DNA from: a virus
Reading direction: 5' to 3' (one strand)
Virus record (IMG/VR): IMGVR_UViG_3300010153_000008
Location: 1-55,354 of that record
Length of the DNA: 55,354 nucleotides
Shown: positions 16,724-23,800 of the stretch, piece after piece
How positions within the stretch are numbered: position 1 is the first letter of the stretch
How the letters are laid out: each line of letters opens with the position of its first letter
Translations under genes and position numbers: made by a program
Notes under the pieces: generated by a model
Seen by the model: only the letters and a program-made list of their open reading frames with translations
Told to the model about the DNA's origin: nothing
Database searches by the model: none

Positions 16724-16729
16724 AGCGTA
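16724..16729 (-). promoter_or_regulatory. Possible -10 box (TACGCT) for the protease/capsid operon
   Basis: Minus-strand TACGCT is followed by seven bases and then ATG 16716, the same spacing as the leaderless promoters elsewhere in this genome. No convincing -35 box is seen 16-19 bases upstream, so this is only a candidate for a late head-gene start point. Confidence 0.35.
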
Positions 16730-16743
16730 GCAAGCCCGGTGGG

Positions 16744-16995
16744 TTACTTGATGAACCGCCTGACACCCCACTCGGTAGCAAGCCTCTTCGCTTCCTTTCG
16801 GGTGATGATGTCAACACTGTTGGCTTCGCCGAACCGCCAGTCGTTCAACGTCAGGGTCGGCACCCAACCATCTGGGTGAAGCACCATGTCTTGCAGATAC
16901 GACGGCCCTTCTTCACTCATGTAAAGAACAGTGTGCGTCCCATCAGGTGCCGTCCTCGCGTAGTAGGTGCGGGTGACGGTGGACCGTCGGGCCAT
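16744..16995 (-). CDS. Hypothetical protein (83 aa)
   Basis: ATG 16995 overlaps the upstream stop (TGATG). The product begins ARRSTVTRTYYARTAPDGTHTVLYMSEEGPSYLQDMVLHPDGWVPTLTLNDWRFG and ends RKEAKRLATEWGVRRFIK, a small mixed alpha/beta protein with an aromatic-rich beta half and a basic helical end. No family recognised. Codons upstream of ATG 16995 in the same frame are arginine-rich and read as a shadow of the neighbour. Confidence 0.68.
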   Translation of the reverse strand: MARRSTVTRTYYARTAPDGTHTVLYMSEEGPSYLQDMVLHPDGWVPTLTLNDWRFGEANSVDIITRKEAKRLATEWGVRRFIK

Positions 16996-17246
16996 CAGGC
17001 AGCGCCTACGTCGCGTGGCCCTACGTCTGGTGAGCCGACGAACCCGGTGAGGTCGGGCCACTCGCCGGGGATCTCCACGATGCCGCCCTCGTCGGCGATC
17101 TCCTTCATCTGCCGGGAGATGATCTTCCAACGACCTTCCATCATCGGCGACTTCGGCAACTCAGACCGAGGGTCGCCGTACTTCCACCCGGCTGAGATTT
17201 CCACCATCATCCGGTTGAGTTCTTCGCTGGTTGGTACTGCCATCAT
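16995..17246 (-). CDS. Hypothetical helical protein (83 aa)
   Basis: Two adjacent ATG codons (17246 and 17243) follow GAAGGAG; the second has the more usual spacing. The product has a helical start (TSEELNRMMVEISAGWKYG), a basic middle (MEGRWKIISRQMKEIADEGG) and a Pro/Gly-rich end. Upstream there is a -10-like TACACT at 17267..17272, so it may begin a transcript. No family recognised. Confidence 0.65.
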   Translation of the reverse strand: MMAVPTSEELNRMMVEISAGWKYGDPRSELPKSPMMEGRWKIISRQMKEIADEGGIVEIPGEWPDLTGFVGSPDVGPRDVGAA

Positions 17247-17266
17247 CGTCTCCTTCGTTGCTTCGT

Positions 17267-17272
17267 AGTGTA
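17267..17272 (-). promoter_or_regulatory. Possible -10 box (TACACT) before the 83-aa gene pair
   Basis: Minus-strand GGCTACACT matches the -10 regions of the 19.76 and 44.25 kb promoters. A GACGCTAGA element, recurrent at promoters of this genome, lies just upstream. The -35 position has no recognisable TTGCAY, so strength is doubtful. Confidence 0.4.
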
Positions 17273-17285
17273 GCCGGTTCTAGCG

Positions 17286-17831
17286 TCACAGGGCGATGGC
17301 CCCGGCGATCCGTTCAGTGATCGCAAAGTCGAACGGTGCAGCATCCCACCCGGTTGGGTCGTGGTCTACGCCCAGCCCGTCGGCGTCGAACTCCTTGACC
17401 AACTGTGCTGCGAGATCCGGGGCGACGTACCGAAGCAGCGACAGGTACTCGGTGCGGAACGGTCGGGTGTGCCCCTTCGGGAGATCGTGCCGCCAGAACG
17501 ACATCACATGGGCGAGTTCGTGGCAGATGATCTGGACGTTCCAGTGTTGCCTGTTGAGTCGGATCGCCCAACCCGCGTGGTAGTGACCACCCCGGCTGGC
17601 CGAGTCCGACCGCTGCCGGAAACAGTGGACTGGTTCGATCATGGCAGCGTCGCCGCCCCGTGCGTACCAGTACGGCGACTCGGTGATTGCATCGACCAGC
17701 GCCTTACACGAATCGAACTCGGTGAACGACTGGTAGGGCTTCAACACGACCCGGCTTTCCGCGGCGTACACCAGTTCGGCCTCAACGTCAGAGACAACAT
17801 CCACGGTCGGATCAGCAGACCACGCGCTCAC
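17286..17831 (-). CDS. Zinc metallohydrolase-like protein (TIGR04338-like, 181 aa)
   Basis: GTG 17831 overlaps the stop of the DUF2786 gene (GTGA). The product has VYAAESRVVL near residue 20 and an HExxH motif ICHELAHVMSFW (H104, E105, H108), followed by KGHTRPFRTEYLSLL with a third likely ligand at H121. This layout matches the small actinobacterial and actinophage metallohydrolase family TIGR04338. Substrate is unknown. It is translated right after the DUF2786 protein, and the two families often occur together in actinophages. Confidence 0.78.
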   Translation of the reverse strand: MSAWSADPTVDVVSDVEAELVYAAESRVVLKPYQSFTEFDSCKALVDAITESPYWYARGGDAAMIEPVHCFRQRSDSASRGGHYHAGWAIRLNRQHWNVQIICHELAHVMSFWRHDLPKGHTRPFRTEYLSLLRYVAPDLAAQLVKEFDADGLGVDHDPTGWDAAPFDFAITERIAGAIAL

Positions 17832-18688
17832 CGGGACAGCGCCCCTACCGCACCGCTCTTGACGGCTGAACCGCCAAGGCGTGCCCGTCCACCGGCAGCC
17901 TGTCCAGCCGACCGGCCCGACCCGCCGAAAGACCCGGCAGATGATCCCCGCCCGGCGCACACCTTCGGGTACTTCGTGTCGAAGACGCTCTTGACCGCTT
18001 GGTCCTTGTCACGCAACGCCACCTCAACCGACGTACTGACGACCATTTCGGCTTCGGCCTGTTCGGCAGCGAACGCCTCTTCGGCTTCGCGTGTCGCTTC
18101 CAGCCGGGCTTGCCTGATCCGGCCCGCCACCCGGTCGGTGAACCCAAGCAGGAACGCGTTCTTCCAAGCGATGACATGGCCCGGCGCGTATGTCTCCGAC
18201 CGCATCTGAGCGACCATCTCTGGTGCATGGACCGCTTCGGCGGCTTGAAGGCTCAACGAGGTGACGAGCATGTCCACATAGTCAAGGTCGGACTCAAAGC
18301 CGCAGACCTCAATCCACTTGACGTACTGCCGCTTCGGACGCGGACCCCGGTCGGCAACATCAACCTCGTACCAGTCGTTCAACTCTGGGGAGAACTGCTT
18401 GCGGCCCGCTTGGATGATCTGCGTCAACCCGTGAGCACGGGCGATCTGGGAAACCAGATTCATCCGTGGACTCTCGTACTTCCCGGCATCGACGTAGAAC
18501 CGTCGAAACCCGATCGTGTCTTCGACCGGTTTGCCAGCAGCGAGCACCAGCGCCTCTTCGATGCCGTACTTCGCCATCAGGCGTTCGGCACCGCTGATGA
18601 AAGCGTGGGCCTCTTCCTCGTAGTCGGTGGCTTCGGCCTGATCCAGCAACGCCCGGACCTTGGCGAGCACCTTGTCATGGTTGCTCAT
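17828..18688 (-). CDS. DUF2786-type protein (286 aa)
   Basis: ATG 18688 overlaps the preceding stop as TAATG. Residues 1-45 (SNHDKVLAKVRALLDQAEATDYEEEAHAFISGAERLMAKYGIEEALV) match the DUF2786 motif (KIRKLLAxAExTxxxxEAxxxxxxAxxLMxxYxI). The middle has VCGFESDLDYVDMLVTSLSLQAAEA, also conserved in the family, then a helical Arg/Glu-rich segment and a Gly/Ser-rich basic tail. The function of the family is not established; it is frequent in actinophage early regions. Confidence 0.82.
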   Translation of the reverse strand: MSNHDKVLAKVRALLDQAEATDYEEEAHAFISGAERLMAKYGIEEALVLAAGKPVEDTIGFRRFYVDAGKYESPRMNLVSQIARAHGLTQIIQAGRKQFSPELNDWYEVDVADRGPRPKRQYVKWIEVCGFESDLDYVDMLVTSLSLQAAEAVHAPEMVAQMRSETYAPGHVIAWKNAFLLGFTDRVAGRIRQARLEATREAEEAFAAEQAEAEMVVSTSVEVALRDKDQAVKSVFDTKYPKVCAGRGSSAGSFGGSGRSAGQAAGGRARLGGSAVKSGAVGALSR

Positions 18689-19053
18689 TAGATGATCCCC
18701 GCCTTGTCCAAGTAGTCGGCTGCGAACTTCATCGCCTCGTTGAAGGCTCCGGCGTCTAGCGACCATGCAGGTACGCCGCCGTGGAGGTTGAGTCCAGCGG
18801 TCTGGCACCGGTCCTCGTCCAGCAAGGTTGATGCGTAGTACCGGCTGGCGAACTGGCCGTGGCCGGGGAACGTCGGGTCGCAGTTCGGACGGGTGTAGTC
18901 GTAGAACTCAACCATCGCGCCGTATGGCTTGCCGTCCGGGTCAACGCTGTCGTTGACCAGACATCCGTCGCGACCGTAGGTCTCTCCCTGTCGGACGATC
19001 TTGACGAGGAACACCTTGCCCTCGTCGTTGGTCACCTTGTGGAACTTGTTCAC
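18688..19053 (-). CDS. Hypothetical protein (121 aa) with conserved start leader
   Basis: GTG 19053 follows a well-spaced AAGGAGAGACA. The product starts NKFHKVTNDEGKVFLVKIVRQGETYGRDGCLVNDS and includes AMVEFYDYTRPNCDPTFPGHGQFASRYYASTLL and a C-terminal helix. No family recognised. The frame is open further upstream (…PTDNQQGET before the GTG), the same mini-leader type found at promoter-proximal genes, so an extended isoform from a TTG start is conceivable. Confidence 0.72.
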   Translation of the reverse strand: MNKFHKVTNDEGKVFLVKIVRQGETYGRDGCLVNDSVDPDGKPYGAMVEFYDYTRPNCDPTFPGHGQFASRYYASTLLDEDRCQTAGLNLHGGVPAWSLDAGAFNEAMKFAADYLDKAGII

Positions 19054-19076
19054 TGTCTCTCCTTGTTGGTTGTCGG
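19054..19076 (-). promoter_or_regulatory. Start-associated leader copy (GACAACCAACAAGGAGAGACA type)
   Basis: The 23 bases before GTG 19053 contain a CCGACAACC stretch and the conserved AAGGAGAGACA. Near-identical blocks precede genes at 28972 and 29137, and related ones precede 19719, 33495, 40191, 44296 and 44562. Beyond the purine core the shared ACAACCAA part is not explained by ribosome binding alone. Confidence 0.7.
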
Positions 19077-19108
19077 TTGGAACTCGTGGGCACCGGGGCA
19101 GCAAGCCT

Positions 19109-19564
19109 TCATTCGACGTACTCCCATTCGCCTAGACAATCCTGAATGAACAGGTCGTGGTTGAAGCACTTGGCGCAATCGCAACCCGCCTCGTACTCCC
19201 ACTTCCCCTTGAACGGTTCGCCGGTCATGGTGTGCTGGTTGCGCCAACCCTTGACGGGCCGGTCCTTGGGGCGGGTCACCGCTGCCCGCTCACGGGCGTT
19301 GGCCTCTTCCCTCTCGCGCTGCTCCTGCTCCCGCTCTGCGATCAGCGCCTTGTCCTGCCGGTAAGCCGCGGCAACGTCAGCGGGATCGCCACCGCCGTGA
19401 ACCCAACTCATACCGAACTCTGCGTAATCCTCGGCTGCGTGCTGTGCATCCATGTATTCGTCACAGGCCGGGCACCGCTCTGGTCCCATGTGGACCTCGG
19501 TCTGGCTTTCCGAAAACTCTGTGGCCTCCGGTTCCGTCGTGCAGGTTGCGATGTGCTCGCTCAT
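19109..19564 (-). CDS. Hypothetical protein with two CxxC pairs (151 aa)
   Basis: ATG 19564 overlaps the upstream stop (TGATG). Zinc-binding pairs are visible as ERCPACDEYMDAQ and EAGCDCAKCFNHDLF. Between them is a highly charged coiled-coil (AEREQEQREREEANARERAAVTRP). It may be a nucleic-acid or protein adaptor; no family recognised. It sits in the small-gene block that reads toward the head genes. Confidence 0.7.
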   Translation of the reverse strand: MSEHIATCTTEPEATEFSESQTEVHMGPERCPACDEYMDAQHAAEDYAEFGMSWVHGGGDPADVAAAYRQDKALIAEREQEQREREEANARERAAVTRPKDRPVKGWRNQHTMTGEPFKGKWEYEAGCDCAKCFNHDLFIQDCLGEWEYVE

Positions 19565-19719
19565 CACTCGGCCTCCTTGATGTCGATGGTCGCCTTGGCT
19601 GCTGCCACCGTTGTCCACCGGGACTCACGGGGGAGCAGGGACAGGTACGGAGCATGAACAGTCACAACGCCATCGTCATCAGTTGTGATCTCATAGCCCT
19701 TGTAGGTGGTGGCGCTCAT
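19564..19719 (-). CDS. Small protein (51 aa; 62 aa if read from leaderless ATG 19752)
   Basis: ATG 19719 follows AAGGAGAGACAGTG. The 51-residue product is SATTYKGYEITTDDDGVVTVHAPYLS plus a C-terminal AAAKATIDIKEAE helix, resembling small actinobacterial proteins with a KGYxI...DGxVxxxxP...A(K/R)xxID pattern. A second ATG at 19752, six bases after a -10 box, is in the same frame and would add the leader MTETGYQGETV. See the promoter at 19759..19788. Confidence 0.7.
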   Translation of the reverse strand: MSATTYKGYEITTDDDGVVTVHAPYLSLLPRESRWTTVAAAKATIDIKEAE

Positions 19720-19752
19720 CACTGTCTCTCCTTGGTAGCCGGTCTCTGTCAT
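19720..19752 (-). promoter_or_regulatory. In-frame mini-leader MTETGYQGETV
   Basis: Eleven codons run from a leaderless-type ATG (19752) to the main ATG 19719 without changing frame. Codons for Gln-Gly-Glu (CAA GGA GAG) form the ribosome site of the main start. The same design occurs at 33531, 40224 and 44266. Confidence 0.7.
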
Positions 19753-19758
19753 GACCCC

Positions 19759-19788
19759 AGTGTAGCCTGATGTAGCGCCTTGACGCAA
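19759..19788 (-). promoter_or_regulatory. Promoter TTGCGT-18-TACACT, leaderless type
   Basis: On the minus strand TTGCGT (19783..19788) and TACACT (19759..19764) are 18 bases apart, and ATG 19752 begins six bases after the -10 box. The spacer holds GGCGCTACA, a recurrent element. It would drive the 19.7-to-16.7 kb gene block. Confidence 0.7.
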
Positions 19789-19793
19789 CATGG

Positions 19794-20192
19794 TCACGCT
19801 GCCTTCCTCTTCCGACTGGCGAGGATCTCCCCCACCCGCTCTTCGTGTTCGGACTCCCCGACCCGCCGGGCCACCTTCGCCACCCGATCAGCCTTGAACA
19901 CCCGCGTCCCGCAGCCCACCTTGTCCACGCCGTTCTTCGTGTACGGGCCGTAGCACTCCACGAGTTCCCCATCGTGGGGACTCACGATGAACCGCCGGAA
20001 CTTGAACCAGCCCGGCTTGCCGTACACCCGGAACCGTCGTCCCTTCACCAGCGGGAGGGTCGCCCCGTCGTACTGGTCGTGGAACTCCCAGCCCTCTGCT
20101 TCACGCTCGGCCTGCACCTCGGCGTAATGCTGCTGGTTGATCTTGACCCACTTCGCTGCGAGCGGTCGTGGGGCCGCTATCGGTTGTGCCAT
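19794..20192 (-). CDS. Hypothetical basic protein (132 aa)
   Basis: ATG 20192 has AAAAGGAGAGACGAC upstream. The product contains INQQHYAEVQAEREAEGWEFHDQYDGATLPLVKGRRFRVYGKPGWFKFRRFIVSP, then VECYGPYTKNGVDKVGCGTRVFKADRVAKVARRVGE and a lysine/arginine-rich end. The many Lys/Arg and the small beta-rich middle suggest nucleic-acid binding, but no family was recognised. It is divergent from the plus-strand pair at 20379, so its promoter region is shared with that unit. Confidence 0.68.
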   Translation of the reverse strand: MAQPIAAPRPLAAKWVKINQQHYAEVQAEREAEGWEFHDQYDGATLPLVKGRRFRVYGKPGWFKFRRFIVSPHDGELVECYGPYTKNGVDKVGCGTRVFKADRVAKVARRVGESEHEERVGEILASRKRKAA

Positions 20193-20378
20193 GTCGTCTC
20201 TCCTTTTGGCTGGTGACTTCCTTCCACAAACACATTCTAGCATCTTGAAGCACGCTGCATTTTCGGGGTTCACCCCACCAAAACCTGACCTGCGGTTATG
20301 CCCGCGCGCGAAAACTGAACATGCAGGTCACAGCGTTACGAAAAAACTTTCAGAAAGTTTGCGGCTAGACTGGGCTAC
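20193..20378. promoter_or_regulatory. Divergent control region between leftward and rightward units
   Basis: This 186-base gap separates the minus gene at 20192 from the plus pair at 20379. A leftward -10-like TAGAAT lies at 20234..20239. CTGACCTGCGGTTATG (20285..20300) recurs exactly at 46314..46329, upstream of the other rightward promoter. TGACCTGC (20286..20293) is inverted as GCAGGTCA at 20323..20330, a possible operator pair. A rightward TAGACT (20366..20371) lies seven bases before ATG 20379. Confidence 0.6.
20366..20371 (+). promoter_or_regulatory. -10 box (TAGACT) of the leaderless two-gene cassette
   Basis: TAGACT is followed by GGGCTAC and then ATG 20379, with no ribosome site, so the transcript probably begins at or next to the start codon. 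The string GGGCTACATG occurs again at 46351..46360 in the control region of the other rightward unit. No clear -35 box. Confidence 0.5.
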
Positions 20379-20636
20379 ATGGCAACTCTGCTGAGGCCAG
20401 ACCTCCCCACACCACAACTCTCCCGCGTGTTCGGGCATCTCAAAGACGACGCCCCATACGCCGACCTTGACGACGCCACCCGGACTGCGCTGGTCGATCG
20501 CGCCATGTCCCAAGGGGTTGCCTCGTTGACACCCTCAGAGCGTCAGATGATCGAAGACACCAACACCAACAGGCTCAAGAGGCTTCGACGCGGTGGGGTC
20601 AACTACGACATGCTCACCCAGCAACGAATCGACTAG
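20379..20636 (+). CDS. Small protein opposite the MuF polyprotein (85 aa), candidate immunity
   Basis: An 85-residue, mostly helical protein (RPDLPTPQLSRVFGHLKDDAPYADLDDATRTALVDRAMSQGVASLTPSERQMIEDTNTNRLKRLRRGG). Start without ribosome site; leaderless translation is likely. It is one of two plus-strand genes in an otherwise minus-strand 42-kb stretch and converges with the multi-toxin MuF gene. Small acidic/helical partners next to polymorphic toxins are often immunity or antitoxin proteins, which makes this a candidate; no homology supports it yet. Confidence 0.65.
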   Translation: MATLLRPDLPTPQLSRVFGHLKDDAPYADLDDATRTALVDRAMSQGVASLTPSERQMIEDTNTNRLKRLRRGGVNYDMLTQQRID

Positions 20637-20639
20637 CAG

Positions 20640-20879
20640 ATGGCTACCGACCCGATCACGCTGGACCGGCAAGCAGGACGCCTCGCAGCGTTTCTTCAAC
20701 CCCAGCATCGCGGTGCGCTCGCCAAGACGGTTCTCGCCACCCCACCCGGCGACGACATCGCCGAGCCGTACCGGGGATGGTTGGAAGACCCCACGACCGT
20801 TCCTGTGATCGACCTTCTCAAGCCCTCAGAGTTGACGGCAGCCGACGCCGAGTGGATTCACGACGGAACCCGCGACTAG
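20640..20879 (+). CDS. Small protein converging on MuF polyprotein (79 aa), candidate immunity
   Basis: Second gene of the plus-strand pair, three bases after the first stop. The 79 residues include TLDRQAGRLAAFLQPQHRGALAKTVLATPPGDDIAEPYRGWLEDPTTVPVIDLLKPSELTAADAEWIHDGTRD, an acidic helical protein. Its TAG (20877..20879) overlaps the TAG of the convergent MuF gene (20876..20878 on the other strand) in a CTAG tetranucleotide, so transcripts of the two units are antisense at their ends. Function unknown. Confidence 0.65.
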   Translation: MATDPITLDRQAGRLAAFLQPQHRGALAKTVLATPPGDDIAEPYRGWLEDPTTVPVIDLLKPSELTAADAEWIHDGTRD

Positions 20880-23800
20880 CCGACACTGACCCCGACGGCG
20901 CTGCGATTGAGAATGACGTAGTAGTTGCCGGGGACTTCGGTGGTCGTCACCCCGGTACTAAAGTTGTACCCCGTCAACGTGGGCTTCACTACTTCGATGA
21001 TGTCCACCCCCTGCGACGCCGCATACCTGCCGACATCCGTGTAGAGCAGTTCAACAGTCTCTCCTAGACGCTTGAGTTCGGCCATTGCCTCCTTCACCGC
21101 TGGTTCGCTGAACCACGGATGGTCTGCCCCCGCTATGTCCTTCATACTTTCAACGGGCCAGTTCCTCATGTAGTCAGGGCCGAGGATCGTGTTGCCACGC
21201 TGGATGTCGATGTCGTCATACCTTTGCATCGCTTCCGTGACGCTCAGTGTCGTCTTCTTGATTTCTTCGATCTGGCTGTTGAGCGGTTGGGCTGCTTGAA
21301 GCATTTCTTGTTCTAACGGTTCGTACAGGGCGATCTTGGCGTCAGCCTCAACAACCATTTCAACAACGGTCCCGTGTTCCCAGTCTCCGCTACCGGTACC
21401 GATCCCGAACTTTTTTGTTGCGAAGTCATCAGCGATGTCCTCAACGTCGCTGGCGTAAGTACCGTTGCCGAACAGCCCTTGTCCCACATAGGTGGTGTCG
21501 CCGGGGTCGATGAACTCTTGGACGAACTGATCGACCTCCGCTCGCTCATTGGCACCGAAGCCGCGGTACAGAACTGTGCGCCCCTCTGCTATGGCGTCTT
21601 CCATTTCCCCAACTGTCAACTGTTGGACGCCCGCGTCAGGCCACTGGGTTTTGATGATCTCCCGCAACGCCGGGTCGTTCGATACCTTTGGGTCGTTCCA
21701 ACTGAGCCGGTTGTCGCCCGTCTTCGGCATGGACTCTATGACTTCTTCTACGTTGGCTACTTCGTCAAACCACTTCTCGGGCTTCGTCGCTTCGACCACA
21801 CGCCCAACCGGCTGCTGTCCTTCGTTGATGAGCCGAGCGAACTCCTCAAGATCGTCAATCGTTTCCGATAAAGCCGAGGGATCGACAACCGGTGGTCTAC
21901 CCGCTGCCCGCTGCCTGATCTCGGTGAGTGTGAAGTCCAACACCTCCGGCGATTCGGCTTGGGTGACGCGAGCCGCACGGATCATGTCGTTGACTCTCCC
22001 AACCTCAGGAAAGTCTAAGAGTTCGTCGGCCATGACAACAGCGTTCCGGTTCAAGAGAAGAACCTGACTGCTGTACGCTTCATCACCAGACGAAATAAGC
22101 GTGTCAACAACAGCGTCGTAGCCGAGCAACGTCGCGATCGCCCCATCGTCGGCACGCGAAACCTTGACACCCTTGAAGCGGCCTTGCGCCCCCTGCATTT
22201 TGTCATTGACGACCAGCCGGTAGATCGACTGGAACGCCGGGTCGTCTATCGGGTCGCCGGTTTGTTTCGCTAAAGCAACCAGACCGAACGGGTCGTCACC
22301 CGTGTACCCCAACCGGTCCAGCGATGTGCCAACAGTTTCAATACTTGCCGAAGACGGCAGCCTGCCCGAGATATGTCCCGGTAGCACATCGTCAATCGTC
22401 CGGCCCCGGATGTCTCGTAGCGCCGACACCGCAGCGGTGGACGCATCATCTATCGCAAGGTCAGCGGCAACCTCAACGATCTCTTTCGCTTGGGCACCCA
22501 TCGCCTGTTCGATAAGAGCAAGGTCGCTGCCCGTGACGGTCTTTGCGTCTGGTTGGAGCGCCGCACGAAGCACACCACCCGCCTCGTCCCCGCTCCAACC
22601 CTTTGAGTACGCCGCCGCCATGTCCATCGCGGTGTCCAACCCATCGCCATCGCCAAGGGTTCGCAAACCAGCCTCCGCGGAGGTCTCGCCAGCGTTGGAG
22701 AAGAAATAGGTACCGTCGCCGTAGTGGCCGGTCCCGGTGTGGAAGTCCCCGGATTGGAGTTCTTCAAGGAACTGGATGTTCTCGTCGCCGCGCAGCAACT
22801 CCAAGCCGCCTGATTCCAACACCTCGTCCAGTTCAGCGTCGGTTACCAGTTCAGGGAGGTCGTCAAACCCTCTGGCCCTGCGAAGATCCTCCAGTTGCGC
22901 CTTGACAGCGATCGTGTTGTCAGGGTCGGTGGGGTCAACTTTGACGCGGTATCTGACCCTTGTCGGGTCAGCGCGCGCATCGTCCAGCGTCGCCAAACCG
23001 CTATCAGTGACCATCCGTTTCGCCTTGTAATAGTCACGGTCGATCATCTCTTCTAACGCTTCGCGGGCTTGGGCCTCCCACGCAACCGCTACCTGATCCA
23101 AGTTCGCACTCGTACCGAACGGGTCCACGAGATCAACGATGTCTTCAACATCCACGACCGGGCGCACAAAGTCCGGGTTCTTAGCAAGGAAGTCGTCGTA
23201 CAGGTCCGGTCGAACAATGCGTTCCGATTCCCCGGCGATCTTCTCGTACACAAGGATCGGCTTTTCGCCCTGCGCGACGTTGTTGTCCCACAACCTGATC
23301 TCATCGAACAGGTCGTCGGCTGCCGCTTGGGGGAACACTTCCGACACGCCAGCATGGGTGTCGCGTATCACCTGCTCTGGGACACGACGACCGCTTCGCG
23401 CCCCTCGGGCTGCTGAACGGGCCACCGCTTCTTCGGTTTCGATCGTGACGTACTCGGCTGTCACTCGGGTGGAACTGGCACGGGCCTCAGCGACCTTCTT
23501 CTGCAACTTGGCGTAAGACGAATCGCCGGTACCGTCCAAGACAATGTTGTTGCTGCCGTCCAACGCTTCGCTCATCAACTGCTTGCCCATGTACGACGAC
23601 TCTTCATGCACATACGCCGCAGCGTTCACAGACCAGTCGCCGCGCTGGTCGATGATCTGGACGTATTCGGGAATCATGTCTTTGGCTTCGTCGGCGTTGA
23701 CGAGCACATGACGATCAGGTAACACAATCGTGTCGGTGTTTGTGAGGCTGGACTTACCGGACGCCGGGCCACCCCCCATGAACACAACCTCGTTGGATTC

